From Chitinophagales bacterium 65-1 (GTDB lineage Bacteria; Bacteroidota; Bacteroidia; Chitinophagales; Chitinophagaceae), in NCBI GenBank assembly GCA_002050465.1, contig MWYX01000064.1, forward strand, positions 1 to 64,000: a stretch of DNA of 64,000 nt, given 5' to 3'. The notes below the pieces were generated by a model. The model was not told where the DNA came from. It saw only the letters and a list, made by a program, of their open reading frames with translations, and searched no databases. A program made the position numbers and the translations under genes. This document shows positions 46,959-57,042 of the stretch, piece by piece (the stretch's first letter is position 1; each line of letters starts with the position of its first letter).

Positions 46959-49900
46959 CTAATCTCTTTTTTTAGTTATACTTACTTTAAGTTGATAATC
47001 ATTAACTTCTATATTAAAACCATCTTTAATTTCCGACAGAAATTCAAGATTATCTGCCAAAATTTCGGCGCAAATATAGTCATAATATTGAGTAATTGAG
47101 TGCCTCATAGCCTCATTTTCTTCTACTTTAACCAATATTTTGTCAGTCAACTCCAGATTTTGCTCTTTCCTGATATTTTGAATACGGTTCACAAATTCAC
47201 GGGCTTCACCTTCCATTTTTAATTTTTCGGTAATAGTTATATCTAGTGCAACTGTAAGAGATCCTTTAGATGCTACTTCATAGCCGGGGAGTTGATCAGT
47301 GATTATTTCCAGATCCTCATTTGTAATATATATAGGGTCCTCGTTTTTTGATTCAAAGTCAGGGTTTAATAGATATTCTCCTTCCTCCATTTTATCTATT
47401 TCTATATTGTTGAGCTGTTGAATTTTTTCAGCGGCCCATTTCATTTTAGGTCCCAGTTTCTTACCTAAGGTTTTAAAATTGGCCTTTGCCTTCTTTCTTA
47501 TAAAATTATTATCTGCAGAAAGCATTTCAATTTCTTTAATATTAGTTTCACTCTTAATAATTTCCCCTACTGATATTATATTATCTGAAAGATCCGATTC
47601 AATAGCAGGTATTAAAACTTTTTGCAATGGCTGTCTTACTTTAATATTTACTTTTTTACGAAGTGACAATATTAGTGAAGAAACATCTTGTGCCAGCTGC
47701 ATTCTTTTTTCTAAAGAGGTATTTATGACAGCGGTATTTGCTTTTGGAAAATAAGTATGGTGAACTGAACTGTACTTATTTTTTTTAGTAATATTATTAA
47801 GATTAGCAAATAACCATTCGGCAAAGAACGGAGCAATCGGGGCAACAACGCCGCTTATAGTTTCCAAACATTCATATAAAGTTTGATAGGCACATATCTT
47901 ATCATGTTCGTATTCTCCCTTCCAAAAACGCCGCCGGCATAAGCGTACATACCAGTTGCTTAAGTGTTCATCTACAAAATTTTCTATTGCTCTACCTGCC
48001 GGGGTTGGTTCATAATTATCTAAATTCTCCTGAACAGTTTTTACCGTGCTATTTAAAGATGATAAAATCCAACGATCAATTTCCGGCCTCTCGGCAACGG
48101 AAATATATTTTTCTTTAAAAGCGAAAGCATCCACATTGGCATACAAGGCAAAGAACTGGTAGGTATTGTAAAGCGTTCCAAAAAATTTGCGCTGAATTTC
48201 TTTTATACCTTCAATGTCAAATTTTAAACTATCCCATGGGGATGCATTGGTGATTAAATACCAACGGGTGGCATCGGGTCCAAAGATGCTTAGTGTTTCA
48301 AATGGATCAACAGCATTTCCTAAACGCTTGCTCATTTTATTGCCATTTTTATCCAGCACCAAACCATTACTTACAACAGTTTTATAAGCAACACTATCAA
48401 ATAATAAAACACTTAAAACATGTAAGGTATAGAACCAGCCTCTTGTTTGATCAACACCTTCGGCAATAAAATCGGCCCCCTCCCAACCTCCCCCGGTGGG
48501 GGAGGAGCCTTGAAGTTTATTCCAATAGTTAATACATTCCTCTTTTGTTGGATTTATATCTTTCCTTTTTTTGGGTAATCCCCATTGAGCATAAGGCATT
48601 GCACCGCTGTCAAACCAAACATCTATTAAATCATTTACTCTAACATATAAATTAATGTCATCTAATGATCCATTTCTTGCAAATACTATTTTATCAACAT
48701 AAGGTTTATGAAAATCTATTTTAGGGAGATTTTCATCAGTAATTTCAGAGATGTAATTTTCAATTATTCTTAACGTGAATCGAAATTTATCAATTAATAA
48801 TTCTTTATTAAATCCGTTTTTTTCTACTAATCCTTTAAGGTGCTCAAAAGAGATATAGCTAAAACTATTTGCAGGGAATTGTTTATTGTATTCATTAATT
48901 TTATTTATTAAATCTGAATTATGTTTCAGAATATCTGTAGTTATTTTTTCAAAATCAATTAAAAATCCTTTACAATTCCATCCACCCGAAGATTTGATAT
49001 TTTTTAAGTCATTTTTGCTTCCCACGCAAAGCTGATCAAAAGGTTGGCTTATTCTTTTCTCATCAAAAAAATCTCTATTTGTATTATCTGAATGGTAATT
49101 AATGTCTGGATCTACCTGTCCACATTTCCATATCGGTAATGGCGTTCCCCAATAGCGACTTCTACTAAGGTTCCAATCTACCATATTTTCCAGCCAGTTT
49201 CCAAACCGGCCGGTGCCGGTAGAAGCAGGTTTCCAGTTAATGGTTTTATTTAATTCAATCATCCTGTTTTTTACAGCCGTTGTTCTTATAAACCATGCAT
49301 CCAGCGGATAATAAATGATAGGCTTATCGGTGCGCCAGCAATGCGGATAATTATGCTCATATTTTTCTACCTTAAAAGCCCTGTTCTCTTTTTTAAGTTT
49401 AACTGCGATATCAACATTTACATCTACATAATTTTTTTCATTCCGGTAATCTTTTACAAACCGCCCACTGAATTCACCTACTCCATCAATAAATTTTCCT
49501 TCTTTATCAACAAGAGTTAAAATTCCAAGGTTATTTTTTTTTCCTGCTTTAAAGTCATCAGCACCAAAGGCAGGAGCCGTATGCACTATACCTGTTCCAT
49601 CTTCTGTAGTTACAAAATCTCCTAAAATAACTTTGAATGGTTGGGCACCGGGTGTTGTCTCCAGAATTTTTTCAATTGTATTTGCTTCAGAAGGCAATAG
49701 TTGTTCAAATTTAATAAACTCAAATTCACTGCCTTTACATTCAGCCAGTATTTTCCATGGAATGTTTTTATCCCCATCTTTAAAAGAATCAAAATCACCA
49801 TTTTCATCTTCCGTCTTAAAATATTTATTTATTAGTGCCTGGGCAAGAATTACATTAATAGGAAGATTAGTGTAAGGATTAAATGTTTTAATAACAACAT

Positions 49901-50705
49901 AATTAATCTTTGGGCCTACCGTTAATCCTAAATTAGAGGGCAGCGTCCATGGAGTTGTAGTCCATGCTAAAAAATAAATGTCATAAGTCATTAAGTCATT
50001 TGGATCAATTTTCTTATACCATTGACAATTGACAATTGACTCATTGACTGCCTTGAACATTGCCACAACACTGGTATCCTTTACATCTTTATAAGTGCCG
50101 GGTTGATTCAATTCATGAGAGCTTAAGCCGGTACCTGCACCGGGAGAATATGGCTGAATACTCACATCCTCATACAATAAATTTTTATTGTACAATTCTT
50201 TTAAGCACCACCACAAGGTCTCTATGTATTTATTTTCAAAGGTGATGTATGGATGTTGAAGGTCTACCCAATAGCCCATTTTTTTGGTAAGATCATCCCA
50301 CTGGTCTTTAAATTTTAAAACCTCACGGCGGCAGGTAGCATTATAATCTTCTACTGATATTTTTTTGCCGATGTCTTCTTTTGTTATACCTAACAGTTTT
50401 TCAACACCTAACTCAACCGGCAACCCATGCGTATCCCATCCTCCTTTACGTTTTACCTGGAAGCCTTGCATGGTTTTATATCTGCATACTAGATCTTTTA
50501 ATGTTCGGGAAATCACATGATGAATGCCGGGCATTCCATTTGCACTCGGCGGACCTTCATAAAAAACGAAAGGTGGATTACCTTCTCTTAACTCAACACT
50601 TTTCTCAAATACTTTATTATTATCCCATCCAGCCAAAATTTCGGCTGCAATTCCCGGTAAATTCAATTGTTGATATTCCTTATAGCGCTTACTCATCCTG
50701 GCCAA
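46959..50705 (-). CDS. ileS: isoleucyl-tRNA synthetase (with inserted segments)
   Basis: YEGPPSANGMPGIHHVISRTLKDLVCRYKTMQGF, WTTTPWTLPSNLGL, DFIAEGVDQTRGWFYTLHVLS, KMSKRLGNAVDP. Confidence 0.95.
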   Translation of the reverse strand: MARMSKRYKEYQQLNLPGIAAEILAGWDNNKVFEKSVELREGNPPFVFYEGPPSANGMPGIHHVISRTLKDLVCRYKTMQGFQVKRKGGWDTHGLPVELGVEKLLGITKEDIGKKISVEDYNATCRREVLKFKDQWDDLTKKMGYWVDLQHPYITFENKYIETLWWCLKELYNKNLLYEDVSIQPYSPGAGTGLSSHELNQPGTYKDVKDTSVVAMFKAVNESIVNCQWYKKIDPNDLMTYDIYFLAWTTTPWTLPSNLGLTVGPKINYVVIKTFNPYTNLPINVILAQALINKYFKTEDENGDFDSFKDGDKNIPWKILAECKGSEFEFIKFEQLLPSEANTIEKILETTPGAQPFKVILGDFVTTEDGTGIVHTAPAFGADDFKAGKKNNLGILTLVDKEGKFIDGVGEFSGRFVKDYRNEKNYVDVNVDIAVKLKKENRAFKVEKYEHNYPHCWRTDKPIIYYPLDAWFIRTTAVKNRMIELNKTINWKPASTGTGRFGNWLENMVDWNLSRSRYWGTPLPIWKCGQVDPDINYHSDNTNRDFFDEKRISQPFDQLCVGSKNDLKNIKSSGGWNCKGFLIDFEKITTDILKHNSDLINKINEYNKQFPANSFSYISFEHLKGLVEKNGFNKELLIDKFRFTLRIIENYISEITDENLPKIDFHKPYVDKIVFARNGSLDDINLYVRVNDLIDVWFDSGAMPYAQWGLPKKRKDINPTKEECINYWNKLQGSSPTGGGWEGADFIAEGVDQTRGWFYTLHVLSVLLFDSVAYKTVVSNGLVLDKNGNKMSKRLGNAVDPFETLSIFGPDATRWYLITNASPWDSLKFDIEGIKEIQRKFFGTLYNTYQFFALYANVDAFAFKEKYISVAERPEIDRWILSSLNSTVKTVQENLDNYEPTPAGRAIENFVDEHLSNWYVRLCRRRFWKGEYEHDKICAYQTLYECLETISGVVAPIAPFFAEWLFANLNNITKKNKYSSVHHTYFPKANTAVINTSLEKRMQLAQDVSSLILSLRKKVNIKVRQPLQKVLIPAIESDLSDNIISVGEIIKSETNIKEIEMLSADNNFIRKKAKANFKTLGKKLGPKMKWAAEKIQQLNNIEIDKMEEGEYLLNPDFESKNEDPIYITNEDLEIITDQLPGYEVASKGSLTVALDITITEKLKMEGEAREFVNRIQNIRKEQNLELTDKILVKVEENEAMRHSITQYYDYICAEILADNLEFLSEIKDGFNIEVNDYQLKVSITKKRD
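48473..48509. repeat. palindromic repeat GGCCCCCTCCCAACCTCCCCCGGTGGGGGAGGAGCC inside ileS
   Basis: Strong hairpin core CCTCCCCCGGTGGGGGAGG at 48487-48505; encodes GSSPTGGGWEGA in frame. Confidence 0.7.
50020..50050. repeat. ATTGACAATTGACAATTGACTCATTGACTG repeat inside ileS
   Basis: Tandem ATTGACA units; related to intergenic TCAATGAGTCATTGA at about 39570. Confidence 0.55.
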
Positions 50706-51027
50706 AAAATCTTTGTGGAAAAAAGGATGCGAAGGTAAGGAATTTATACCCCACTTAAGTATAAAAGCACTTTAGTGAAAATGTATAATGGTAATAAATT
50801 TATAGGCTTACTATATACTTCTACGGGTTCTTTTATTTGGCATAATGTTGGGCATTTAGCTTTGCTAACAAACAAATCCTTGTGGATGTGATGGCCGTTG
50901 CTGATGAAACATGAAAAACTCTATTCGGTCGTAAATACTAAAAAGTATATAAAGATTTAATCTTTGCTGGTTTAGGGTTTATTAGGGCAAGAACGGGGAT
51001 GTATTATCTCCGCTCTTTTTTAATTAA

Positions 51028-52308
51028 TTATCCCTGAAAACTATCTGCAGCCTTTATTGTTTCATCCAGGTTCTCATAAGTTAATGCATTGCTCAAAAAC
51101 CAGCTTTCATATGCTGAGGGTGGTAAGTAAACTCCATGCTCAAGCATATGGTGAAAAAATTTATTAAAAAGTGGAATATCAGCTTTGGATGCAGTTTCGA
51201 AATCTGTTATATCATGATCACAAAAGTGAATGCTTATCATACTGCCCAGACTGTTAATCCGATGCTTAATTCCTTTTTTATTAAAAACTTCAGGCAGGCC
51301 TTTTTTCAGATAGCTGCACTTTTCATCCAACTCTTTGTATATGCCAGGGTTATTCTTTAATTCTGTTAGCATGGTATAACCCGCAATCATAGCTATGGGA
51401 TTGCCACTTAAAGTTCCCGCCTGGTAAACATTTCCTAAAGGAGAAATGTGCTCCATAATTTTTCTCCTACCGCCGAAAGCTCCCACCGGTAATCCGCCTC
51501 CAATTACTTTTCCATATGTAACCAGGTCTGCATCAATATTTAGTTTTTCCTGTGCACCGCCTAATGACAATCTAAAACCTGTCATTACTTCGTCAAAAAT
51601 AAAAATAATATTTTCCTCATCACAAATTTTTCTAAGTCCTTCTAAATAATTTTTTTGCGGAAGAATACATCCCATATTTCCCGCAACCGGTTCGATAATT
51701 ACGGCTGCGATTTCATTTTTATTTTCTTCAACAAGTTTTTTTACTGCTTCCAAATTATTGTAAGGAGCTGTTAAGGTATCTACAGAAACACCTGCAGTAA
51801 CTCCGGGCATTGTTTGAATATTTAATGTTGCTACACCGCTACCTGCTTTTACTAAAAAAGAATCTGCATGCCCATGGTAACAACCTTCAAACTTAATGAT
51901 CTTATTTTTTCCTGTATAACCTCTTGCCAATCTTATTGCGCTCATGCAGGCTTCAGTGCCACTACTAACCATTCTTATCAGATCAACATTCGGCACCATA
52001 CTTTTTATTAATTCTGCCATTTCAATTTCCAAAAGGGTAGGAGCACCAAAAGAGGTTGAATCAAGCGCTTTTTCCTGAATTGCTTTTACCACTGGATCAT
52101 AGGCGTGACCTAATATCATAGGGCCCCATGAATTGATATAATCGATATATTTATTTCCATCCTCATCTAGCAGGTATGCTCCCTTTGCTGACTTTATAAA
52201 TACAGGTGTGCCGCCTACACTTTTAAATGCCCGGACAGGAGAATTAACTCCGCCAGGAATTGATTGCTTGGCTCTTTCAAAAAGTTCGTTGCTGTTATTA
52301 TTATTCAT
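51028..52308 (-). CDS. hemL: glutamate-1-semialdehyde 2,1-aminomutase
   Basis: [58 protein letters not shown]. Confidence 0.97.
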   Translation of the reverse strand: MNNNNSNELFERAKQSIPGGVNSPVRAFKSVGGTPVFIKSAKGAYLLDEDGNKYIDYINSWGPMILGHAYDPVVKAIQEKALDSTSFGAPTLLEIEMAELIKSMVPNVDLIRMVSSGTEACMSAIRLARGYTGKNKIIKFEGCYHGHADSFLVKAGSGVATLNIQTMPGVTAGVSVDTLTAPYNNLEAVKKLVEENKNEIAAVIIEPVAGNMGCILPQKNYLEGLRKICDEENIIFIFDEVMTGFRLSLGGAQEKLNIDADLVTYGKVIGGGLPVGAFGGRRKIMEHISPLGNVYQAGTLSGNPIAMIAGYTMLTELKNNPGIYKELDEKCSYLKKGLPEVFNKKGIKHRINSLGSMISIHFCDHDITDFETASKADIPLFNKFFHHMLEHGVYLPPSAYESWFLSNALTYENLDETIKAADSFQG

Positions 52309-52313
52309 GAAGA

Positions 52314-53291
52314 CTAATGATTTATTAACCTTACTGCATCTTTTGCAAAGTAAGTAGCTATCAAATCTGCACCTGATCTTTTCATTGAAGTAAGGGTTTC
52401 AAGAATGGCTTTCTCCTCGTCTATCCAACCCATTTTCGATGCTGCTTTTATCATTGCATATTCACCACTGATGTTATAACAACTTACCGGCACATCAACT
52501 GCATCTTTCACTTCACGAATCACATCTAAGTAACTTAAAGCAGGTTTAACCATAACTATATCTGCTCCTTCTTCCACATCCATTACTGCTTCCCTAATGG
52601 CCTCTATGCGATTGCTGTAATCCATCTGGTAAGTTTTTTTATCTCCAAAACCGGGAGCAGAATCTAACGCATCTCTGAATGGGCCATAAAAGCAGGAAGC
52701 ATATTTTGCACTGTACGCCATGATGCCTGTCTTTGTAAAATTATTCTCTTCCAAGGCCTTTCTTATTGCACCAATTCTTCCGTCCATCATATCACTTGGT
52801 GCAACAAAATCAGCACCAGCCTGGGCATGACTCACACTCATCTTTGCCAACACTTCCACTGTTGCATCATTTACAATTTCTCCATTTTCCACAATTCCAT
52901 CATGCCCATAAGATGAAAATGGGTCCAGCGCAACATCAGTCATAATTATCATTTCCGGGCAAGCATCTTTAATTGCTTTAATGCTGCGTTGCATTAAGCC
53001 ATCAGGGTTTAAAGCTTCAGTGCCTTTATTATCTTTTAATTCATCTTTAGATTTTACAAATAGCAGAATGCTTTTTATGCCAATGCCCCATAGTTCTTTA
53101 ACTTCTTTTACTGTTACGTCAGTACTCATTCTAAAATAGTTTGACATAGAAGAAATTTCCTCCCGTTGATTTTCTCCTTCAACAATAAAAAGCGGAGCAA
53201 TAAAATCATTAGAAGTTAAAATTGTTTCCGCAATCAAACTTCTTATTGCAGAGCTGCTTCTTAATATTCTGTTTCTTCTTTGTAAATACAT
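52314..53291 (-). CDS. hemB: porphobilinogen synthase
   Basis: [51 protein letters not shown]. Confidence 0.97.
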   Translation of the reverse strand: MYLQRRNRILRSSSAIRSLIAETILTSNDFIAPLFIVEGENQREEISSMSNYFRMSTDVTVKEVKELWGIGIKSILLFVKSKDELKDNKGTEALNPDGLMQRSIKAIKDACPEMIIMTDVALDPFSSYGHDGIVENGEIVNDATVEVLAKMSVSHAQAGADFVAPSDMMDGRIGAIRKALEENNFTKTGIMAYSAKYASCFYGPFRDALDSAPGFGDKKTYQMDYSNRIEAIREAVMDVEEGADIVMVKPALSYLDVIREVKDAVDVPVSCYNISGEYAMIKAASKMGWIDEEKAILETLTSMKRSGADLIATYFAKDAVRLINH

Positions 53292-53314
53292 ACTACTAAA
53301 TTAAAATGTAAAAT

Positions 53315-54226
53315 TTAATTGATCCAGTCTATTGGATGTAAACAAACCTGTAACAATTTATCCTCTTCACTTCCAGGCTCTGGCTGATAATTATATTCAA
53401 ATCTTACAGTTGGTGGAAGGCTCATTAATATACTTTCTGTTCGGCCGTTTGTTTTTAAACCGAATAATGTTCCCCTGTCGTGAATAAGATTAAACTCAAC
53501 ATACCTTCCTCTTCTTATTTCCTGCCAGTGTTTTTGTTTTTCTCCGAACGGCACATCTTTTCTTCTTATCACAATCGGCAAATATGCATTTAAGAAACAA
53601 TTGGCATTAGCTTGCTGAAAAGCAAACAGGCGTTCTGCATCTTCTTCGTCCTTTGGTCGTTGATAATCGTAAAATACGCCACCAATTCCCCGGGCCTCAT
53701 TATTGCGGTGGTTATTTACAAAATATTCATCGCAATTTTTTTTGAATAAAGCATATAATTCTTCTCCATAATGATCAATGGCTTTTTTTAAACTGCTGTG
53801 AAAATGTTTTGCATCTTCTTCAAATAAATAATATGGAGTAAGATCAGAGCCGCCACCAAACCAGCTATCTATCCTGGTTCCACCAGCATCATATAATTCA
53901 AAATAACGCCAGTTTGCATGCACCGTTGGTGCATAAGGATTTTTTGGATGAAGAACCAGAGAAATACCCGCCGCAAAAAACTTGCTTTCGCTAACATTGA
54001 ATGCCTGTTGCATTGTTTCAGGCAATCTTCCAAAAACCTTTGAAGTATTTACTCCCCCTTTTTCAAAAATATTTCCATTTGAAATGATTCGGGATATTCC
54101 GCCACCACCTTCTTCTCTTTTCCATTCGTCGTTAAGAAATTTTTCTCCATCTAATTCTTCTAAAGCGATACAAATATCATTTTGTAAAGTCTTAATAAAT
54201 TCTATCCAATTTTGTTTGATACTCAT
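53315..54226 (-). CDS. hemF: oxygen-dependent coproporphyrinogen III oxidase
   Basis: HPKNPYAPTVHANWRYFE, WFGGGSDLTPYYLFEEDAKHFH, RRGRYVEFNLIHDRGTLFGLKTNGRTESILMSLPP. Confidence 0.97.
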   Translation of the reverse strand: MSIKQNWIEFIKTLQNDICIALEELDGEKFLNDEWKREEGGGGISRIISNGNIFEKGGVNTSKVFGRLPETMQQAFNVSESKFFAAGISLVLHPKNPYAPTVHANWRYFELYDAGGTRIDSWFGGGSDLTPYYLFEEDAKHFHSSLKKAIDHYGEELYALFKKNCDEYFVNNHRNNEARGIGGVFYDYQRPKDEEDAERLFAFQQANANCFLNAYLPIVIRRKDVPFGEKQKHWQEIRRGRYVEFNLIHDRGTLFGLKTNGRTESILMSLPPTVRFEYNYQPEPGSEEDKLLQVCLHPIDWIN

Positions 54227-54286
54227 ATTCTTTTTTGAACATCAATAAATATTTCCCATTAATCCTCTAATCTCATAAATCATGGT

Positions 54287-55312
54287 TCAGACATATTCTT
54301 TTACTGCATCCACAAAAGCCTTTGCATTATCTACCGGGATATTAGGAGTTATTCCATGACCAAGATTCACAATGTAATTCTGTACTCCAAAAGCTTCAAT
54401 CATTTCTTTAACTGCTTTTTTAATTTCAGGGATCGGTAATAATAATTTTGCAGGATCGAAATTCCCCTGTAAGGTGACATTATTATTAGTTAATTCTCTT
54501 GCATATTGTGGAGAGATGCACCAGTCAATTCCCAATCCAGAAGCATTACTGTTGCTCAGATCTTCTAATGCATACCAGCTTCCTTTAGGAAATAAAATTA
54601 CAGGAGCATTATCCTTTAGTGCATCAGCAATTTGTATAAGATATGGTTGTGCAAAGGTTTTAAAATCCTTAGGGCTCAAACATCCGCTCCAGCTATCAAA
54701 GACCTGTACAACATCAGCACCAGCTTTGGTTTGCGCTTTTAGGTATTTTATAGTGATGTCAGTTATTTTTTGTAATAACAGATGAGCCAGTTGTGGTTGC
54801 GTAAAACAAAATTGCTTAGCTTTTTCCCATGTCTTGTTCCCTTTGCCTTCAACCATATAACAAAGAATTGTAAATGGCGCTCCTGCAAAGCCAATAAGGG
54901 GAACCCTTCCATTCAATTCCTCTTTAATAAGGGTCAATGCTTTCATTACGTAACTTAAACCCTCTTCAATATTGTCAGTTACCAGGGCATCAATATCTTT
55001 TTGATTCTTGATTACATTTGGTAAATACGGTCCTTTTCCTTCTTCCATTAAAACCTCAGTACCCATTGCCTGTGGAATAACCAAAATATCTGAAAAAATA
55101 ATTGCAGCATCTACACCAATCTGATTAATAGGTTGGAGAGTAATCTCACAAGCAAGTTCCGGCGTTTGTACACGTGTAAAAAAATCATACTTAGCTTTTA
55201 GCTTCATATAATCAGGCAAATATCTTCCTGCCTGCCGCATCATCCATACAGGTGGCCGCTCCACTTTTTCCTTTCTTAATGCTCTTAATAATAAATCATT
55301 CTTCAATTGCAT
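54287..55312 (-). CDS. hemE: uroporphyrinogen decarboxylase
   Basis: [50 protein letters not shown]. Confidence 0.97.
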   Translation of the reverse strand: MQLKNDLLLRALRKEKVERPPVWMMRQAGRYLPDYMKLKAKYDFFTRVQTPELACEITLQPINQIGVDAAIIFSDILVIPQAMGTEVLMEEGKGPYLPNVIKNQKDIDALVTDNIEEGLSYVMKALTLIKEELNGRVPLIGFAGAPFTILCYMVEGKGNKTWEKAKQFCFTQPQLAHLLLQKITDITIKYLKAQTKAGADVVQVFDSWSGCLSPKDFKTFAQPYLIQIADALKDNAPVILFPKGSWYALEDLSNSNASGLGIDWCISPQYARELTNNNVTLQGNFDPAKLLLPIPEIKKAVKEMIEAFGVQNYIVNLGHGITPNIPVDNAKAFVDAVKEYV

Positions 55313-55313
55313 G

Positions 55314-56030
55314 CTAAACAGTTTTGGCGATGCTGAAATGCGTTATCACCTGATCGATCAGGTTTTCCTGTCCGGGTGTTTCAGCGGTTATTATTTCTCT
55401 TGTCACATGCTGAAGAATTGAATCAGCTGTTGTTTTTCCTACAGCAAAAACCTGTATCTCTTCGTTAAGTTTATTTAAACTGAAATAACTTTTTACTGCA
55501 CTCGGACTGAAAAATAAAATGCCATCATAATTTTTTCTTGACATCTTTTGCGGAGTTTCTAATGTTTCATAAACAATTATTTCTTCCACCTCACGTCCTT
55601 CAGCTTTTAATTTATTTGGCAATTCTTCTCTGCGTTGATTGCCGCAAAAGAAATACACTTTTTTTATTTCCTCATCATCCAAAATAACACTGCCAAGATC
55701 TTCTGCATTGTCTGCTATGCCTGCAATTCTCTCTGCTCCAAATATTTTTTCAGCTGTTTTTTTTGTGGCTTGTCCTGTGCAAAATATTTTCCATGGTAAT
55801 TCAGTATTTACAATTTGATCAAATGCCAATGCTGCATTTTTGCTTGTAAAAACAGCGGTAATACTTTGTTGCAAAAAACCTCTTAAAATATTTTTTAACA
55901 CATCATCTTTTATAGGTTCTGTTCTGATAAAAGGAAGCTCATCAATTTCAATATCATTTAAAGAAGCCTTATCAATAGCTTCCTGGCTTAATGCTTTTGT
56001 GCTTAATATTTTCAGCTTAGCTTTTTTCAT
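55314..56030 (-). CDS. hemD: uroporphyrinogen-III synthase
   Basis: [39 protein letters not shown]; position in hem operon. Confidence 0.88.
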   Translation of the reverse strand: MKKAKLKILSTKALSQEAIDKASLNDIEIDELPFIRTEPIKDDVLKNILRGFLQQSITAVFTSKNAALAFDQIVNTELPWKIFCTGQATKKTAEKIFGAERIAGIADNAEDLGSVILDDEEIKKVYFFCGNQRREELPNKLKAEGREVEEIIVYETLETPQKMSRKNYDGILFFSPSAVKSYFSLNKLNEEIQVFAVGKTTADSILQHVTREIITAETPGQENLIDQVITHFSIAKTV

Positions 56031-57042
56031 TTCTGATGGCCTGAATTATGTTTTGCGCGGTTGGGTTTTTTAATATTTCCTGTGCTGCATCAATGCCTAC
56101 CTGTCCGCAGATTTCTATAGGAATTCTCTTTTCAATCTCAATTAAATCACTCCCATCTGGGCTACAAATGTTGCCTTTAAAAATTATTTTAGTACCTCTT
56201 ACTTTTGCCAATGCACTTATTGGTGTAGAACATCCTCCGAGCAACGTACGTAAAAATTCTCTTTCAAGCTTTGTACATAATGCTGTATTTGCATCATTAA
56301 ATTTTTGACAGATTTCAAAAGACATTGAATCATCTTCTCTGCAAACTGCCATTATTGCTCCCTGTGCAGGAGCAGGCAGCATCCAATCAAGGTCAACAGA
56401 ATTTTCAGGACGAAGATTTATTCTTTCTAAACCTGCTGCAGCAAAGATGGCACCATGCCAGTTGCTTTCTTTTAATTTGCGCAGCCGGGTATTAATATTA
56501 CCTCTAAGATTTTCAATTTTATCTTCTTTGTTTCTATTTAACCATTGAGCAATGCGCCGGATAGAACTGGTGCCAATGATAACCTGCTCCGTTTCTCCCT
56601 CTTTATATTTTTTTCTTAAAGGAATAACAAGATGACTAACTGTATCTCTTCTACCTCCACCACTTGACCACAAAAAACTATCTCTTAAAAGCCTACCTTC
56701 AGTAACAGCAAGGTCTGGATGCAGTACCAAAATGTCTTTATGTGAACCTCTCTTTAATACTGCCGCCTGTTTAATTCCCTTTGCCAATTGTGTGGGTACA
56801 TCCTTCATTGAGTGAACTGCTATATCAATTTTTTTTTTGAGAAGAGCAGCATCCAGTGTTTTTGTAAAAATTCCCTGCACACCCAATTCATACAAAGGAG
56901 TAACAGTATCAACATCACCTTCGCTTTTTATGTACACTAATTCTGATTCAACACCATTTTCTTTTAAAAGATTTTGAACCTGTGTTGCCTGCCAAACAGC
57001 CAATTCACTTTCACGAGTACCTATTTTAAGAATTTGCTTCAT
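56017..57042 (-). CDS. hemC: hydroxymethylbilane synthase (porphobilinogen deaminase)
   Basis: LKIGTRESELAVWQATQVQNLL, DIAVHSMKDVPTQLAKGI, GTSSIRRIAQWL, LREFLRTLLGGCSTPISALA-like. Confidence 0.95.
   Translation of the reverse strand: MKQILKIGTRESELAVWQATQVQNLLKENGVESELVYIKSEGDVDTVTPLYELGVQGIFTKTLDAALLKKKIDIAVHSMKDVPTQLAKGIKQAAVLKRGSHKDILVLHPDLAVTEGRLLRDSFLWSSGGGRRDTVSHLVIPLRKKYKEGETEQVIIGTSSIRRIAQWLNRNKEDKIENLRGNINTRLRKLKESNWHGAIFAAAGLERINLRPENSVDLDWMLPAPAQGAIMAVCREDDSMSFEICQKFNDANTALCTKLEREFLRTLLGGCSTPISALAKVRGTKIIFKGNICSPDGSDLIEIEKRIPIEICGQVGIDAAQEILKNPTAQNIIQAIRNEKS

Noticed and set aside
46602-47099. 165-aa plus-strand ORF
   Set aside because: Antisense to the K/A/P-rich arm of the DksA-like gene; its FLGAAFFATG hydrophobic pattern is the expected antisense artefact.
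50381-50758. 125-aa plus-strand ORF
   Set aside because: Antisense to the conserved ileS N-terminus.
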